Shown here: piece after piece, positions 5,989 through 6,000 of the stretch
Numbering within the stretch: position 1 is the stretch's first letter
Layout of the letters: each line of letters opens with the position of its first letter
Source: Thermoplasmata archaeon
GTDB lineage: Archaea; Thermoplasmatota; Thermoplasmata; GCA-020350865
Assembly (NCBI GenBank): GCA_020351895.1
Contig: CP070672.1
Location: forward strand, 1,074,313 to 1,080,312
Direction: 5' to 3'
DNA: 6,000 bases
Translations under genes and position numbers: made by a program
The notes under the pieces: model-generated
Told to the model about the DNA's origin: nothing
Database searches by the model: none
What the model saw: only the letters and a program-made list of their open reading frames with translations

Positions 5989-6000
5989 CCAGTTCCCACC
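5989..6000 (+). repeat. probable start of a third repeat copy (R3), cut by window edge
   Basis: CCAGTTCCCACC is the last sequence in the window, 18 nt after the beta-helix stop codon. Eleven bases match the 5' arm of R2 (CCAGTTCCCAC at 2915-2925) and eleven match R1 (CAGTTCCCACC at 686-696). The TTGAGATTGA that precedes R1 and R2 is missing, so the match rests on a short stretch and could be coincidence. The sequence beyond 6000 would decide it. Confidence 0.45.

Overview
The window looks like part of a euryarchaeal chromosome, most likely from a Thermoplasmatota-type sediment or environmental lineage. This is inferred from three things: large secreted PKD and NosD-type beta-helix proteins with Asn-rich, sequon-rich sequence; AT-rich TATA-like boxes about 25 nt upstream of the start codons, as in leaderless archaeal genes; and weak or absent Shine-Dalgarno sequences. 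The exact lineage cannot be fixed from the sequence alone.

Layout: (1) Positions 1-396, minus strand, hold the first 132 codons of a NYN/LabA-like (DUF88) PIN-fold nuclease whose 3' end lies outside the window. (2) Positions 397-911 are a gene-free stretch of about 515 nt. It contains a small dyad (559-608) and the first copy (R1) of a dispersed, C-rich/G-rich foldable repeat. (3) Positions 912-2642, minus strand, encode a 576-residue secreted protein with two homologous BsuPI-like beta domains around a PKD domain, then a DUF11-like C-terminal domain. (4) Positions 2643-3112 are a divergent intergenic region with one TATA-like box per gene and the second repeat copy (R2), which has the same orientation as R1. 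(5) Positions 3113-5971, plus strand, encode a secreted protein of about 952 residues. It has two tandem NosD-type parallel beta-helix units and a C-terminal module that is itself duplicated. (6) The last 12 bases appear to begin a third repeat copy (R3), again in the same orientation.

The two surface or secreted proteins probably act outside the cell, in adhesion, the cell envelope or glycan/matrix binding. No catalytic residues are recognisable in either, and neither has a visible C-terminal membrane anchor. The NYN protein is cytoplasmic and its link to them is only adjacency. The most interesting feature is the repeat family. R1, R2 and probably R3 sit at the boundaries of the two surface-protein genes, all in one orientation. 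The shared core matches at 50 of 51 positions and can fold into a nested hairpin. This could be a mobile or recombinogenic element that brackets gene cassettes, or a family of structured RNAs.
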